Assembly (NCBI GenBank): GCA_041391965.1
Contig: JAWKMZ010000003.1
Coordinates: 423,384 to 487,383 of the forward strand
DNA: 64,000 nucleotides
Source: JAWKMZ01 sp041391965
Lineage (GTDB): Bacteria > Bacteroidota > Bacteroidia > Flavobacteriales > Flavobacteriaceae
Direction: 5' to 3'
Below the pieces are notes generated by a model. The model saw nothing but the letters and a program-made list of their open reading frames with translations. It ran no database searches and was not told the DNA's origin. A program made the position numbers and the translations under genes. Positions 34,944 to 43,831 of the stretch are shown one piece after another. How positions within the stretch are numbered: the first letter of the stretch is position 1; each line of letters opens with the position of its first letter.

Positions 34944-35390
34944 TTACATCGTTCCAGCAATCATTGCAATTATAAAAACAAGAACATAGATACTTATAAT
35001 AACTATGGTAAAAATTCCTATAAACTTATAATGTGATTTTAAATTAGTGAAAGCAGCCGTAAATTCTATATTACTTTTAGAACGCAATGCACTTTTCATC
35101 TTTTTCGAAAAATTAAACAAATAATAAACTGGGAAAAAGTAAAACAACGCTATTATGACATAAACCAATCCTAAATAACCTGTATTAAACCCAACAGCTC
35201 CATAAGGATTTCCTCCTGGCATGTTTCCCATAATAAAACTAAAAAACAATCCAAACAAGAGCATAAATCCTATGCCTATAAACCCAAGTATAGACAAAAA
35301 GTAAGACCATGTAGAAGTTTCTTTTAATAAACCTAAAATGGTGTCAGATATATTGAGTTCAAAAGTATCAAATGCTGATTTTTCTTCCAT
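34944..35390 (-). CDS. DUF5362 membrane protein
   Basis: A 148-residue protein with about four membrane segments: FLSILGFIGIGFMLLFGLFF, LGLVYVIIALFYFFPVYYLF, and a C-terminal pair ending in VFIIAMIAG. The pattern of a loop with FSKKMKSALRSKS between segments fits DUF5362. Its function is unknown. It lies five bases downstream of rocD on the same strand, so it is probably cotranscribed and possibly cofactor-unrelated. Confidence 0.75.
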   Translation of the reverse strand: MEEKSAFDTFELNISDTILGLLKETSTWSYFLSILGFIGIGFMLLFGLFFSFIMGNMPGGNPYGAVGFNTGYLGLVYVIIALFYFFPVYYLFNFSKKMKSALRSKSNIEFTAAFTNLKSHYKFIGIFTIVIISIYVLVFIIAMIAGTM

Positions 35391-35395
35391 ATTTT

Positions 35396-36640
35396 TTAGT
35401 TTTCAAATTGCTTTAACGTTTTTATTATAATACTAACACAATCCAAAAGTTGATCTTTAGTCATCACTAAAGGTGGTGCAAAACGGATAATATTACCATG
35501 GGTTGGTTTTGCTAACAATCCGTTATCTCTTAATGCCAAACAAATATTCCAAGCAGTGTCACTATCTTCATCATCATTAATGACAATAGCATTTAATAAC
35601 CCTTTACCTCTTACTAATTTGGCAATTTTACTGGTTTCAATAAATTTGTTGAGTTCAGTTCTAAACAGTTGCCCTAAAACCTCAGCATTATCAGCTAATT
35701 TTTCGTTTTTAATAACATCTAATGCAGCCATTGCTACAGCTGCAGCTACTGGATTTCCGCCAAAAGTACTTCCATGGTTTCCTGGTTTTATAACCTTCAT
35801 AATGGCATCATTTGCCAATACAGCACTTACAGGATAAGCACCTCCACTTAAGGCTTTACCAAGAATTAAAAGATCTGGTTTTACATTTTCGTGGTCAACT
35901 GCCAATAATTTTCCAGTTCGCGCAATACCTGTTTGCACTTCATCAGCAATAAACAAAACATTGTATTGTTGACATAAGGCTTTTGCTTTTGACAAATACC
36001 CTTCACTTGGTACATAAACACCTGCTTCGCCTTGAATAGGTTCTACCAAAAATCCTGCTACGTTTGGATTGTTTTTTAAGGCTGTTTCCAAATCATACAA
36101 ATTATCATATTCTATTTTAATAAAACCATCTGTATAAGGGCCAAAATGTTTTCTGGCTACTGGATCATTTGAAAATGAAATAATGGTTGTGGTGCGTCCA
36201 TGAAAATTATTTTTACACACAATAATTTCAGCGTCATTTTCTTCAATACCTTTCACTTCATAAGCCCATTTTCTGCATATTTTTAAAGCTGTTTCTACAG
36301 CTTCGGCACCTGTGTTCATTGGAAGCAATTTATCGAATCCAAAATAATTGCAAGCGTATTTTTCATACTTTCCAAGCATGTCATTGTAAAATGCTCTGGA
36401 TGTTAAGGTCAAATTTTGTGCTTGCTCCATCATGGCGCCAACTATTTTTGGATGACAATGCCCTTGGTTGACAGCTGAGTAAGCCGATAAAAAATCATAG
36501 TATTGTTTACCTTCTACATCCCAAACATACACACCTTTACCTCTACTCAAAACTACTGGTAGTGGATGGTAATTATGTGCACCATATTTGTTTTCTAAGT
36601 CTATCGCTTGTTGCGATGTTAATTGGTCTAAAACAGCCAT
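35396..36640 (-). CDS. rocD: Ornithine--oxo-acid transaminase
   Basis: A 414-residue class-III PLP aminotransferase that converts ornithine and 2-oxoglutarate to glutamate semialdehyde and glutamate, linking arginine, proline and glutamate metabolism. The family start [13 protein letters not shown], the [13 protein letters not shown] motif (about 105-118), the [15 protein letters not shown] motif and the PLP lysine in [14 protein letters not shown] are intact. The leader region of about 150 bases contains a hairpin and looks structured. Confidence 0.94.
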   Translation of the reverse strand: MAVLDQLTSQQAIDLENKYGAHNYHPLPVVLSRGKGVYVWDVEGKQYYDFLSAYSAVNQGHCHPKIVGAMMEQAQNLTLTSRAFYNDMLGKYEKYACNYFGFDKLLPMNTGAEAVETALKICRKWAYEVKGIEENDAEIIVCKNNFHGRTTTIISFSNDPVARKHFGPYTDGFIKIEYDNLYDLETALKNNPNVAGFLVEPIQGEAGVYVPSEGYLSKAKALCQQYNVLFIADEVQTGIARTGKLLAVDHENVKPDLLILGKALSGGAYPVSAVLANDAIMKVIKPGNHGSTFGGNPVAAAVAMAALDVIKNEKLADNAEVLGQLFRTELNKFIETSKIAKLVRGKGLLNAIVINDDEDSDTAWNICLALRDNGLLAKPTHGNIIRFAPPLVMTKDQLLDCVSIIIKTLKQFEN

Positions 36641-36679
36641 TTTAATAAATTTTTAGAGTGAATAAAATAACTATTCCTG

Positions 36680-36757
36680 CTCTACCTTTATCCTTTCGAA
36701 GTCTAAACTCACCAAAACTTTAGTGATGGAGAGTAACGAAAATTCAGCGTGGGAGAG
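36680..36757 (-). promoter_or_regulatory. Possible structured leader of rocD
   Basis: On the minus strand UCACUAA and UUGGUGA form a hairpin with an AGUU loop (36726-36709), with a U-G pair that would be a C-A mismatch on the other strand, favouring an RNA read in the rocD sense. CUCUCC (36733-36728) can pair with GGUAGAG (36686-36680), one base bulged, closing it. The region is more GC-rich than its flanks. I match it to no known riboswitch. Confidence 0.35.
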
Positions 36758-36828
36758 AAATCATCCTTAAGAGGCTGCAAATTAATAAATCTTAATTGAA
36801 AATTAAGAACATTTACTGCCAATTATTC

Positions 36829-36836
36829 TATTTTTG
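36829..36836 (+). promoter_or_regulatory. -7 box of rlmD, probably leaderless
   Basis: TATTTTTG lies only four bases before the rlmD ATG at 36841. With a start four to seven bases after the box, the transcript would begin at or beside the start codon. Confidence 0.6.
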
Positions 36837-36840
36837 CGCT

Positions 36841-38259
36841 ATGGGAAGAAAAACAGTAAAACAAATTTTTGAAAACATTGAAGTTTTAGACGCAGGAGCT
36901 AAAGGAAAAACGGTTGCAAAATCGCCTGATGGCAGAGTCATTTTCTTATCAAATACAGTTCCTGGTGATGTGGTTGATGTGCAAACTTTAAAAAAGCGCA
37001 AAGCGTATTTTGAAGGAAAAGCCATCAAATTTCATAGCTATTCAAACAAAAGAACCCAACCCAAATGTGAACATTTTGGTGTTTGTGGTGGCTGTAAATG
37101 GCAAGATATGGCTTATGAACATCAATTGTTTTACAAACAAAAAGAAGTTGTAAACAACTTAAAGCGTATTGGCCATATTGAATTACCTGAAGTAACACCT
37201 ATTTTAGGGTCTGCTAAGCAATATTTTTACAGAAACAAAATGGAATTTTCTTTTAGTGATAGCAGATGGTTAACTGTTGATGAAATTCAATCTGATAACG
37301 ATTTAGGTGACAAAAATGCTTTAGGATTTCATATTCCTAAAATGTGGGACAAAATTTTGGACATCAAAAAATGTTGGTTGCAAGCCGACCCATCAAACGC
37401 AATTCGCAATGAAGTTAAAGCCTTTGCCGTAAAACATGGTTTAGAATTTTTCAACACACGAAACCAAACTGGTTTTTTAAGAACCATGATGATTCGTACA
37501 TCGTCAACTGGACAACTTATGGTAATGTTTCAATTTTTTAAGGAAGATAAAGCCAATAGAGAGTTAATACTCAACCATATTGCTAAAAAATTTCCTGAAA
37601 TTACCTCACTACAATATGTTATCAACCCAAAAGCAAATGACACTATTTATGACCAAAAAGTGATTTGCTACAAAGGCGAAGACCATATTTTTGAAGATAT
37701 GGAAGGTTTGAAATTTAAAATTAATGTCAAATCTTTTTATCAAACCAATTCTGAACAAGCGTATGAACTTTATAAAGTGACGCGTAATTTTGCCAATTTA
37801 AAAGGCGATGAACTCGTTTATGATTTATATACAGGAACAGGTACCATTGCACAATTTGTTGCAAAACAAGCTAAACATGTTATAGGCGTTGAAGCCGTTC
37901 CTGATGCCATTGCAGCTGCCAAAGAAAATGCACAATTAAATGAAATAAAAAACGTTGAATTTTTTGTTGGCGATATGAAAAACGTCTTTAATGACGAGTT
38001 TATTAAACAACATGGGCATCCAGACGTCATTATAACCGATCCACCACGTGATGGTATGCACAAAGATGTGGTACAACAGCTACTTAACATTGCTCCTAAA
38101 AAAATAGTGTATGTAAGTTGCAACAGTGCCACACAAGCTAGAGATTTGCAACTAATGGATGCAATGTATCAAGTAACAAAAGTGCAACCTGTAGATATGT
38201 TTCCACAAACATTTCATGTAGAAAATGTTGTACTTTTGGAAAAACGTATTAAAAAGTAA
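36841..38259 (+). CDS. rlmD: 23S rRNA (uracil-C5)-methyltransferase RlmD
   Basis: Methylates U1939 of 23S rRNA. The ATG at 36841 (472 residues) is preferred over an upstream Met at 36796, because the family start is MGRKTVKQIF and the promoter box would lie inside the extension. An N-terminal TRAM domain spans about 8-65, the Fe-S cluster cysteines lie in CEHFGVCGGCKW at about 75-86, the SAM motif is DLYTGTGTIAQF near 335, and the catalytic Cys is in VYVSCNSATQARDL. It leads a unit with DUF6452 and DUF6048 genes, a common flavobacterial cluster. Confidence 0.94.
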   Translation: MGRKTVKQIFENIEVLDAGAKGKTVAKSPDGRVIFLSNTVPGDVVDVQTLKKRKAYFEGKAIKFHSYSNKRTQPKCEHFGVCGGCKWQDMAYEHQLFYKQKEVVNNLKRIGHIELPEVTPILGSAKQYFYRNKMEFSFSDSRWLTVDEIQSDNDLGDKNALGFHIPKMWDKILDIKKCWLQADPSNAIRNEVKAFAVKHGLEFFNTRNQTGFLRTMMIRTSSTGQLMVMFQFFKEDKANRELILNHIAKKFPEITSLQYVINPKANDTIYDQKVICYKGEDHIFEDMEGLKFKINVKSFYQTNSEQAYELYKVTRNFANLKGDELVYDLYTGTGTIAQFVAKQAKHVIGVEAVPDAIAAAKENAQLNEIKNVEFFVGDMKNVFNDEFIKQHGHPDVIITDPPRDGMHKDVVQQLLNIAPKKIVYVSCNSATQARDLQLMDAMYQVTKVQPVDMFPQTFHVENVVLLEKRIKK

Positions 38260-38294
38260 CAAATACCAATTTTTGAACTATAAACAATAGACAT

Positions 38295-38822
38295 TTGAAA
38301 CAAATTTTCCCATATAAAATTATACTTTTCCTACTCATTATTATAGGAACTTGGAGTTGCGAACGCGATGATATTTGTGCCGAAAGCACTTCTACAACAC
38401 CACATTTAATCATCAGGTTTTATGATATAAACAATCAGACCACGCTTAAAAACGCAAGAAATTTAACCGTTACTGGTGAAGGAGCTACCGAAGATATTCT
38501 ATATAACAAAACCGTCGATTCTATTGTGTTACCTTTAAAGTTTGACTCAGAAAACACAACAAACACAACGCGTTTCGTTTTAGAAAAAAATACCGATTAC
38601 AGATTAGACACCAATCCGTTAACCAATTCTAACGTAGATATTATAGAGGTCAAATATACGCCACAATTTGTGTTTGTTTCCAGAGCTTGTGGCTATAAAG
38701 CTATCTTTACAGATTTGCAAATAAGCAGAGATGCTGATGACGACAACTGGATTATAAATACCGAAGTAATTAACCCAACAATAGAAAATGAAAACGCAGC
38801 ACACATCAATATTTATCATTAG
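38295..38822 (+). CDS. DUF6452 family lipoprotein
   Basis: A 175-residue exported lipoprotein. A membrane-spanning signal is followed by the lipobox TWS before Cys22 and ERDDICAEST, the DUF6452 opening (ERDDIC). The rest alternates strands with TPHLIIRFYD and a Cys near 136 (SRACGYKAIF), probably disulfide-bonded with Cys28. The start is TTG at 38295; no ATG would retain the signal. Its last 35 bases overlap the DUF6048 gene in another frame, showing tight coupling. Its function is unknown. Confidence 0.82.
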   Translation: MKQIFPYKIILFLLIIIGTWSCERDDICAESTSTTPHLIIRFYDINNQTTLKNARNLTVTGEGATEDILYNKTVDSIVLPLKFDSENTTNTTRFVLEKNTDYRLDTNPLTNSNVDIIEVKYTPQFVFVSRACGYKAIFTDLQISRDADDDNWIINTEVINPTIENENAAHINIYH

Positions 38823-39528
38823 TCTGATGGTTTTGATGTTACTTCCAAAAACATCATTTTCACAAAAAGACACCGAAAAAAAAGCAGATACCCTTATTGT
38901 AAAACAAAAATATGGATTACGATTAGGTGGCGATTTGAGCAAGTTAGTTCGCTCTTTTATTGACGATAACTATACAGGTTTTGAAATAAATGCAGATTAC
39001 CGACTTACCAAACGCCTTTATTTGGCTGGCGAACTTGGTACTGAAGAACGAACCCTTAGTAATGATTATTTAAATTCGACAACCAAAGGAAGTTATTTTA
39101 AAGCTGGAGTCGATTTTAACCTCTACAAAAATTGGCTCTCTATGGAAAACCTTATTTATAGCGGTTTTAGAGTTGGTGCAAGTACCTTTAACCAAACACT
39201 TAATAGTTACACAGTTTATAACTCCGACCAATATTGGGAAAGTCCCTATACATCAACAGATTCACAAAAATTTAATGGTTTAACTGCACTTTGGGCAGAG
39301 CTTATTTTGGGTGTGAAGGCCGAAGTATTGACCAACCTGTTTGTTGGAGCTAATGTCCAGTTTAAGAGCATGATTAATCAAACGCAACCTGCAAATTTTG
39401 AAAATTTATACATTCCAGGGTTTAACAGAACTTTTGATAGTGGACGTTTTGGTATTGGATTTGGGTACAATGTATCGTATTTAATTCCTATTTATAAGAA
39501 GGACAAAAAAATTGCGGTTGACGAATAG
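38788..39528 (+). CDS. DUF6048 family outer-membrane protein
   Basis: A 246-residue exported protein. Signal peptide ends at about 26 (KTSFSQ). The mature region is a beta-barrel pattern of amphipathic strands (YGLRLGGDLSKLVRSFIDD, FEINADYRLTKRLYLAGELG, RVGAST), ending FGIGFGYNVSYLIPIYKKD. It is the third gene of the rlmD cluster and overlaps the upstream DUF6452 lipoprotein gene by 35 bases. A lipoprotein and barrel pair suggests a small outer-membrane complex. Its role is unknown. Confidence 0.82.
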   Translation: MKTQHTSIFIISLMVLMLLPKTSFSQKDTEKKADTLIVKQKYGLRLGGDLSKLVRSFIDDNYTGFEINADYRLTKRLYLAGELGTEERTLSNDYLNSTTKGSYFKAGVDFNLYKNWLSMENLIYSGFRVGASTFNQTLNSYTVYNSDQYWESPYTSTDSQKFNGLTALWAELILGVKAEVLTNLFVGANVQFKSMINQTQPANFENLYIPGFNRTFDSGRFGIGFGYNVSYLIPIYKKDKKIAVDE

Positions 39529-39579
39529 ATAACCGTTCATCAAAAATCCGTATCTTTTGCTTAGAAATTTATTATCCTT

Positions 39580-40104
39580 ATGACAAAAGAAGCTATTGCC
39601 AATTTATTAGAAACTAAACACCAAATTCTCATTACTTGGTTAGAGCAACACGATGACAACAAATGGCAAAAAGGGCCAGAAGGCAAATGGACAACTGGTC
39701 AGCAAGCCTTACATTTACTACAAAGCATAAAACCTTTAAATGATGCTTTGAGCATGCCAAAATTATTATTACGCTATAAGTTTGGAAAAGCAAACAGAGA
39801 AGTTAGAGCTTATGATGTGATTGTCAAACGCTATTTAGAACGTTTGGAAAATGCCAAAGGAATGACTTTTAAAGGTTCACAACATATGAAAATTCCTTCT
39901 TTAAAAGACAAAGCCTATATTTTAAACCGATTGCAAGTAGAAAGCAAAAAACTACAGTATAAAACCAGAAAATTATCAGATAAAAATTTAGACACTTTGG
40001 TACTACCACATCCTTTAATGGGAAAAATGCCAGTTAGAGAACTCATTATGTGGACTGCCTACCATGTAGAACATCATACCAAAACGCTTCAGGATAATTA
40101 TTGA
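39580..40104 (+). CDS. DinB family protein
   Basis: A 174-residue cytosolic four-helix-bundle protein of the DinB_2 type. Features are NKWQKGPEGKWTTGQQALHLLQSI with a conserved His near 46, and WTAYHVEHHTKTL near the C terminus, which gives the remaining two His of the metal site. Members bind metal and may act in thiol-dependent detoxification; specificity is unreadable. It is distinct from the DUF1572 protein at 19.3 kb. It is convergent with the THUMP methyltransferase gene. Confidence 0.88.
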   Translation: MTKEAIANLLETKHQILITWLEQHDDNKWQKGPEGKWTTGQQALHLLQSIKPLNDALSMPKLLLRYKFGKANREVRAYDVIVKRYLERLENAKGMTFKGSQHMKIPSLKDKAYILNRLQVESKKLQYKTRKLSDKNLDTLVLPHPLMGKMPVRELIMWTAYHVEHHTKTLQDNY

Positions 40105-40117
40105 TGGGTTAATTACA

Positions 40118-41278
40118 TCAATTATTCTTGTATTTTCCTTTTTTACTGCCTTCATACATCACATATTTTACCAAACGCGCTTCTAATTTTGCGTTAACCA
40201 AATGTATTTTTCTTGAAGGACGCAAACCAACATGTTTTAAAGCATCCAAATTTGAAGTGATAAACCAAGCATCTGTTCCTGGATAATTTTGTTTTAAGGT
40301 GTCTCCAATAGCTTTATAAAAAGTCTCCATTTCAATATCCAAACGCTCACCATAAGGCGGATTAAACACCATGTGCAACTTTTCTTCGCCTGCTTTTTGG
40401 GTTTTAAAAAAGTCCTCGTGTTTCACTTCAATAAAATCCTCTAACTGCGCATTTTTGATATTTTCTTTTGCTTTTGTAACGGCTGAAGGTGCTTTGTCAT
40501 AACCCATAATTTTATGATGAAAATCTCTTGTTTTGCTTAACAAAGATTCTTCAATTTTTTCAAACAAATCCACATCCCAATCTGCCCAACGCTCAAAAGC
40601 AAATTCTTTTCGCATTAAATTTGGTGGAATATTACAAGCAATCATAGCGGCTTCAATTAAAATAGTGCCACTTCCACACATTGGATCCATAAAATCTGTT
40701 TGACCATCCCAACCTGAAAGCATAATCAATCCAGCTGCCAAAACTTCATTGATTGGCGCCAAATTAGTAGCTGTTTTATAACCACGTTTATGTAAGGAAT
40801 CACCCGAAGAATCTAAAGAAACATGACAAATATTTCTATCAATATGCACGTTGATTTTTAGGTCAGGAAATTTCAAATCCACATTAGGACGCTCGCCAGT
40901 AGTATCTCTAAATTTGTCAACAATTGCATCTTTTGTTTTTTGAGCAATGTAAAGTGAATGTGTAAAAACAGTAGAATTAACCGTTGCATCCACAGCTAAA
41001 GTTCCTGATGGTTTTACATACTGTTCCCAAGACATTTTGTAAATGTTGTCATACAAATCTTGTTCACTTTTTACTTTAAACGTATGGATAGGTTTCAGAA
41101 TTTTAATAGCAGTACGCAAGCCTAAATTTGCCTTATACATAAAGCCTTTGTCACCAACAAAACTGACATTTCTAACACCTTTTTCAACTTCTTGTGCACC
41201 AAGTTGGGTTAATTCGTTTGCTAACAAGTCTTCAAAACCAAATAAGGTTTTGGCTACCATTTTAAAATTATTCTCCAT
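40118..41278 (-). CDS. THUMP-domain RNA methyltransferase (RlmL N-domain-like)
   Basis: A 386-residue class I SAM-dependent methyltransferase. A THUMP RNA-binding domain spans about 45-155, the SAM fold starts near 190 (DFMDPMCGSGTILIEAA), and the catalytic NPPYGERL motif is near 310. These are the features of YpsC/RlmL-type 23S rRNA N2-guanine methyltransferases. The fused C-terminal RlmK half is absent, as in most Gram-positive and Bacteroidota copies. Its promoter box overlaps that of the divergent methyltransferase gene. Confidence 0.92.
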   Translation of the reverse strand: MENNFKMVAKTLFGFEDLLANELTQLGAQEVEKGVRNVSFVGDKGFMYKANLGLRTAIKILKPIHTFKVKSEQDLYDNIYKMSWEQYVKPSGTLAVDATVNSTVFTHSLYIAQKTKDAIVDKFRDTTGERPNVDLKFPDLKINVHIDRNICHVSLDSSGDSLHKRGYKTATNLAPINEVLAAGLIMLSGWDGQTDFMDPMCGSGTILIEAAMIACNIPPNLMRKEFAFERWADWDVDLFEKIEESLLSKTRDFHHKIMGYDKAPSAVTKAKENIKNAQLEDFIEVKHEDFFKTQKAGEEKLHMVFNPPYGERLDIEMETFYKAIGDTLKQNYPGTDAWFITSNLDALKHVGLRPSRKIHLVNAKLEARLVKYVMYEGSKKGKYKNN

Positions 41279-41298
41279 TGTTTACAAGTAATAGATTG

Positions 41299-41306
41299 CA
41301 AAAATA
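41299..41306 (-). promoter_or_regulatory. -7 box for the THUMP methyltransferase gene
   Basis: TATTTTTG on the minus strand, 21-28 bases before the ATG. It sits three bases from the -7 box of the divergent gene. Confidence 0.6.
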
Positions 41307-41309
41307 AAG

Positions 41310-41317
41310 TATTTTTG
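41310..41317 (+). promoter_or_regulatory. -7 box for the class I methyltransferase gene
   Basis: TATTTTTG on the plus strand, 20-27 bases before the ATG at 41337, head-to-head with the box at 41299-41306. Confidence 0.6.
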
Positions 41318-41336
41318 TAGCTACACGAATTAATCT

Positions 41337-42068
41337 ATGAATAAAGATAAAACACAATGGTACGCATCTTGGTTTGACACGCCTTTTTACCATATTTTAT
41401 ATAAAGACAGAGACCACACTGAAGCGCATTTGTTTATGGATAATCTTACACAATATCTCAATTTGCCCGAAAAGGGTAAAATTTTGGATTTAGCTTGTGG
41501 TAAAGGACGCCATTCTATCTATTTAAATGCTCTTGGATACGATGTTACAGGTGTCGATTTATCTGAAAACAGCATTAGCTATGCCAAACAGTTTGAAAAC
41601 GAAACACTCCATTTTGCCATTCATGATATGTGCAAACCCTATCCGCAAAAATTTGATGCCGTTTTTAATCTATTTACAAGTTTTGGTTATTTTGAAAATG
41701 AAGAAGACAATCTAAACACCATTAAAGCCATACGTGATGATTTAAACGAATTTGGTTTTGGAGTTATCGATTTTATGAACGTTCACAACGTGGTCGAAAA
41801 TTTAGTCACTGAAAATGTCAAAACTGTTGATGGTATTGACTTCTATCAAAAACGATACCTCAAAGATGGATACCTCATCAAAGACATCAGTTTTACTACT
41901 GAAGGTGACAATTTTAACTACCAAGAACGCGTAAAAGCCTTGACACTACAAGATTTTGAAGCACTATTTGAAAAAGCTGGTGTGTTTTTATTAGATGTTT
42001 TTGGCGATTATAAATTGCGTAAATTTGATAAAAACTATTCCGAACGTTTAGTGATGATTTTTAAATAG
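41337..42068 (+). CDS. Class I SAM-dependent methyltransferase
   Basis: A 243-residue enzyme. The SAM motif ILDLACGKGRHSIYL lies at about 46-60 and the acidic strand-2 end GVDLSENSI at about 69-77. It lacks a TRAM or THUMP domain, so it probably methylates a small molecule or protein; the target is unknown. The N terminus (WYASWFDTPFYHILY) is typical of a common Bacteroidota methyltransferase group. It is the first gene of a unit with a ZIP transporter and a DUF4268 gene. Confidence 0.88.
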   Translation: MNKDKTQWYASWFDTPFYHILYKDRDHTEAHLFMDNLTQYLNLPEKGKILDLACGKGRHSIYLNALGYDVTGVDLSENSISYAKQFENETLHFAIHDMCKPYPQKFDAVFNLFTSFGYFENEEDNLNTIKAIRDDLNEFGFGVIDFMNVHNVVENLVTENVKTVDGIDFYQKRYLKDGYLIKDISFTTEGDNFNYQERVKALTLQDFEALFEKAGVFLLDVFGDYKLRKFDKNYSERLVMIFK

Positions 42069-42085
42069 CCTTATTTTTTTTGTTG

Positions 42086-42760
42086 ATGAACACATACTTA
42101 TTTCCTATATATGCTGTGCTTTTTGGAGTATTACTGGTGTTTTTACTCAAACAAGGACGTACACAATACACCAAACTCCTACTCTCTTTTAGTGGTGCAT
42201 TTTTATTAGCTTTAACCCTTTTCGATTTGTTACCCGAAGTGTATGCACATATGGATGCCAAACAAACTGGCGTTTATATCATGCTTGGAATTTTGTTGCA
42301 AATCATTTTAGAATTGTTCTCTAAAGGTGCAGAACATGGCCATGTACACATTCACAAACACGAAACCACGTTTCCATGGCTTTTATTTATTAGTTTATGT
42401 ATCCACAGTTTTTTAGAAGGCTTTCCAATCCACCAACATAACGATATGGTGTATGGCGTATTAATTCATAAAATTCCGATAGCTACCTTAATTACTACGT
42501 ATTTGTTACAATCTAAATACAGTAAATTTCAAATCATCGCCTTTTTAATTGTATTTGCAGCCATGACACCTCTTGGCACTGTCGTTTCTAATAATGTTGA
42601 TTGGATAAGTAATTATATTTACAACATCAATGCAATTGTAATTGGAATTTTCTTCCATATTTCAACTATTATTTTGTTTGAAAGCAGTGAAGGCCATAAG
42701 TTTAACCTTTCTAAGCTTGTTGCAATTATTCTTGGAATAGGCATTGCTTTTTATATTTAG
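42086..42760 (+). CDS. ZIP family metal transporter
   Basis: A 224-residue inner-membrane protein with about seven segments. The metal-site motifs are HSFLEGFPI (segment IV, His-x3-Glu) and VLIHKIPIA (segment V), the usual ZIP binuclear site. The His-rich loop GHVHIHKHETT precedes segment IV. The family takes up divalent metals such as zinc. The ATG at 42086 is chosen over two TTG codons before it. It lies 17 bases after the methyltransferase gene and three before DUF4268. Confidence 0.86.
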   Translation: MNTYLFPIYAVLFGVLLVFLLKQGRTQYTKLLLSFSGAFLLALTLFDLLPEVYAHMDAKQTGVYIMLGILLQIILELFSKGAEHGHVHIHKHETTFPWLLFISLCIHSFLEGFPIHQHNDMVYGVLIHKIPIATLITTYLLQSKYSKFQIIAFLIVFAAMTPLGTVVSNNVDWISNYIYNINAIVIGIFFHISTIILFESSEGHKFNLSKLVAIILGIGIAFYI

Positions 42761-42763
42761 TTT

Positions 42764-43192
42764 ATGTTTAGCAAGGAAGAATCAAGGCGATTAAAACAAG
42801 AGTTTTGGATAAGCTACGGAAAGTCCTTTCCCAGAAAATGGATTTTATACGATACCAAAATAAAAGGTTTTAGCTTTAAATTTCATTTTGACACCAAAAC
42901 CGCTTTGGTAGCTTTAGACCTTGAAGATGATTTAGAAAATCGTATCAAATACTGGGAAAAACTGCAAGCTTTAAAGTCTATTTTACTTGACAATTTTTTA
43001 CCTGAAGCTATTTTTGAAGAAGACTATTTATTAGAAAATGGCAAAGAAATATCACGTGTTTATGTGTTATTGGATAAAAAAGTATCAATTCATAATAAAA
43101 ATTCATGGCAAAGCGTCATGCTTTTTTTTAATGAACAAATGAATTTGTTTGAAGCTTTTTTTGAAGAATACAGAGATTTTTTTGAGGCTTAA
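42764..43192 (+). CDS. DUF4268 protein
   Basis: A 142-residue cytosolic protein. The pattern RLKQEFWISYGKSFPRKWILYDTKIKGFSFKF, IKYWEKLQALKSIL and a helical C terminus fits the DUF4268 family, seen in type I/restriction-adjacent as well as standalone proteins. There is no catalytic motif I can read. It begins three bases after the ZIP stop and is probably the last gene of that transcript, converging on hemolysin III. Confidence 0.82.
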   Translation: MFSKEESRRLKQEFWISYGKSFPRKWILYDTKIKGFSFKFHFDTKTALVALDLEDDLENRIKYWEKLQALKSILLDNFLPEAIFEEDYLLENGKEISRVYVLLDKKVSIHNKNSWQSVMLFFNEQMNLFEAFFEEYRDFFEA

Positions 43193-43197
43193 CCCAA

Positions 43198-43824
43198 CTA
43201 AATCACATAAAAGAAAATCATCAAAAAGTGGCAAAGAGCACCTGCAAGTACAAATAAATGCCAAATAACATGATTATACGGAATTTTATGTACAGCATAA
43301 AACACAATGCCAACGGTGTAAAACAAACCTCCTGCAAACAACAACAAAATGCCATTTGTACCAATTAAATTTGATAAGTTGGAGAAATCAAAAACAATGA
43401 GCCACCCCATTACCAAGTACAATAATGTAGAAAACAATTCAAATTTTCCTGTAAAAAAAAGTTTTAAAACCAAGCCAAAACCAGCTATAGACCAAACAGT
43501 AAAAAACAAAGTCCAACCTAAACTATCCGACAAGGTAATTAAAGCAACAGGTGTATAAGTACCTGCTATAAGTAAGTAAATACTAATATGGTCAATAATT
43601 CTGAAATAATGTTTGCGTTTTTCACTTTTTACAGCATGATAAATAGCTGAAGCGGTAAACAAAATGATGACAGAAAGTCCATAAACAATAATGCTAAACA
43701 AATTCCAACCTGCTTTTTGTTCAGAAAAAACAATCAATAACACCAAACCTATAATACCCATCAACGCACCAATAGCATGTGTGTAGGTGTTGAGTTGTTC
43801 TTCAAAAGTGGTTTGTGTACGCAT
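43198..43824 (-). CDS. Hemolysin III family (PAQR-like) membrane protein
   Basis: A 208-residue protein with seven membrane segments. Family marks are the N-terminal NTYTHAIGALMGI, the HAVKSEKRKHYFRIIDHISIYLLIAGTYTPV block (about 65-95) and the final NHVIWHLFVLAGALCHF. The conserved His and Asp residues of PAQR receptors are present. The hemolysin name is historical; activity is probably ceramidase-like or regulatory. It is seven bases downstream of the DUF4294 gene and likely cotranscribed. Confidence 0.92.
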   Translation of the reverse strand: MRTQTTFEEQLNTYTHAIGALMGIIGLVLLIVFSEQKAGWNLFSIIVYGLSVIILFTASAIYHAVKSEKRKHYFRIIDHISIYLLIAGTYTPVALITLSDSLGWTLFFTVWSIAGFGLVLKLFFTGKFELFSTLLYLVMGWLIVFDFSNLSNLIGTNGILLLFAGGLFYTVGIVFYAVHKIPYNHVIWHLFVLAGALCHFLMIFFYVI

Positions 43825-43831
43825 CTATAAA

